A DNA stretch of 64,000 nt from an uncultured Aquimarina sp. (GTDB taxonomy: Bacteria > Bacteroidota > Bacteroidia > Flavobacteriales > Flavobacteriaceae), in the NCBI GenBank assembly GCA_947498815.1, contig CANMLU010000009.1:174316-238315 (forward strand). The letters run 5' to 3'. The translations under genes and the position numbers were made by a program. Of this stretch, positions 63,917 to 64,000 are shown in pieces. The first letter of the stretch is position 1. Each line of letters opens with the position of its first letter. A model generated the notes under the pieces. That model ran no database searches. It worked only from the letters and a program-made list of their open reading frames with translations, and was not told the DNA's origin.

Positions 63917-64000
63917 AGGTTTGAGGTTTGAGGTTTGAGGTTTGAGGTTTGAGGTTTGAGGTTTGAGGTTTGAGGTTTGAGGTTTGAGGTTTGAGGTTTG
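63917..64000. repeat. Heptanucleotide tandem repeat, at least 12 units
   Basis: AGGTTTG is repeated without error 12 times from 63917 to the window end, starting two bases after the stop of the sigma-54 activator gene. The array continues outside the window. No coding role is visible. Such arrays expand and contract by slippage and may alter expression of the flanking gene. Confidence 0.95.

Noticed and set aside
1-64000. CRISPR array, prophage or intact insertion sequence
   Set aside because: No spaced direct repeats of 24-40 bp, no phage structural genes, and no transposase or terminal inverted repeats were seen; the only dense repeat is the heptamer array at the right end.

Overview
The window looks like a chromosome segment of a marine member of the Flavobacteriaceae (Bacteroidota). 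It is AT-rich. It carries the complete gliding/type IX secretion core block gldK-gldL-gldM-gldN, a secreted protein with a type IX C-terminal sorting domain, FecI/FecR/TonB-receptor/DUF4249 genes, Y_Y_Y-type glycan regulation, and promoters of the Bacteroidota type (TAnnTTTG). Genus cannot be fixed from the sequence; Aquimarina-like is only a guess.

Layout. 1-9186 (minus strand): part of a beta-glucan (laminarin-type) utilisation locus, with a PKD lipoprotein cut by the window edge, a GH16 lipoprotein, a glycan-binding-type lipoprotein, a glycosidase fused to an outer-membrane-barrel-like region, and a Y_Y_Y/helix-turn-helix regulator. 9187-11580: isocitrate lyase with its leader and terminator. 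11581-15453: a five-gene nitric-oxide-type signalling operon (CheY-like receiver, H-NOX, PAS histidine kinase, Hpt, LytTR response regulator). 15574-19554: a large secreted Ca-binding-type surface protein. 19624-20839: VF530-like and FRG-domain genes. 20940-33007: an apparent exopolysaccharide locus (TPR/outer-membrane barrel protein, STAS protein, Wzx/PST-type exporter, GT4, membrane-anchored glycosidase, Ig-like anchored protein, very large polytopic protein, GT2). 33442-38685: FecI sigma, FecR anti-sigma, TonB receptor, DUF4249 lipoprotein. 38869-40774: two tandem alpha/beta-hydrolase-type lipoproteins with a truncated third copy between them. 41759-41831: initiator tRNA-Met. 42416-48769: TolC/RND/MFP efflux operon with MarR. 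48979-52378: ABC-F ATPase, DUF983 protein, FAD oxidoreductase. 52449-60800: gldNMLK, an arginase-fold protein, topA. 61172-63915: miaB and a sigma-54-type activator, followed by a heptanucleotide tandem repeat running out of the window.

Main discovery. Five plus-strand promoters carry the same element: two 8-bp direct half-sites (consensus YTCRYCKA) 21 bp apart (22 in one case). They lie upstream of the H-NOX operon itself, the surface protein, the STAS-exporter pair, the GT4 and the GT2. In four of the five a TAnnTTTG-like -7 element begins exactly 31 nt after the second half-site, followed by a CCCAAAA leader. Direct repeats two helical turns apart are what LytTR-domain regulators bind, and a LytTR regulator closes the H-NOX operon. 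The simplest reading is a local regulon in which an NO (or redox) signal sensed by H-NOX passes through a phosphorelay to a LytTR protein that controls exopolysaccharide export and a type IX-secreted surface protein. The regulon and the polysaccharide pathway are inferences; the repeats and gene content are read directly.

Other points of interest are a family of tRNA-fMet-like fragments sitting behind terminator hairpins, an arginase-fold protein that has lost most metal ligands beside the gld genes, and three stacked hairpins between fecR and its TonB receptor.
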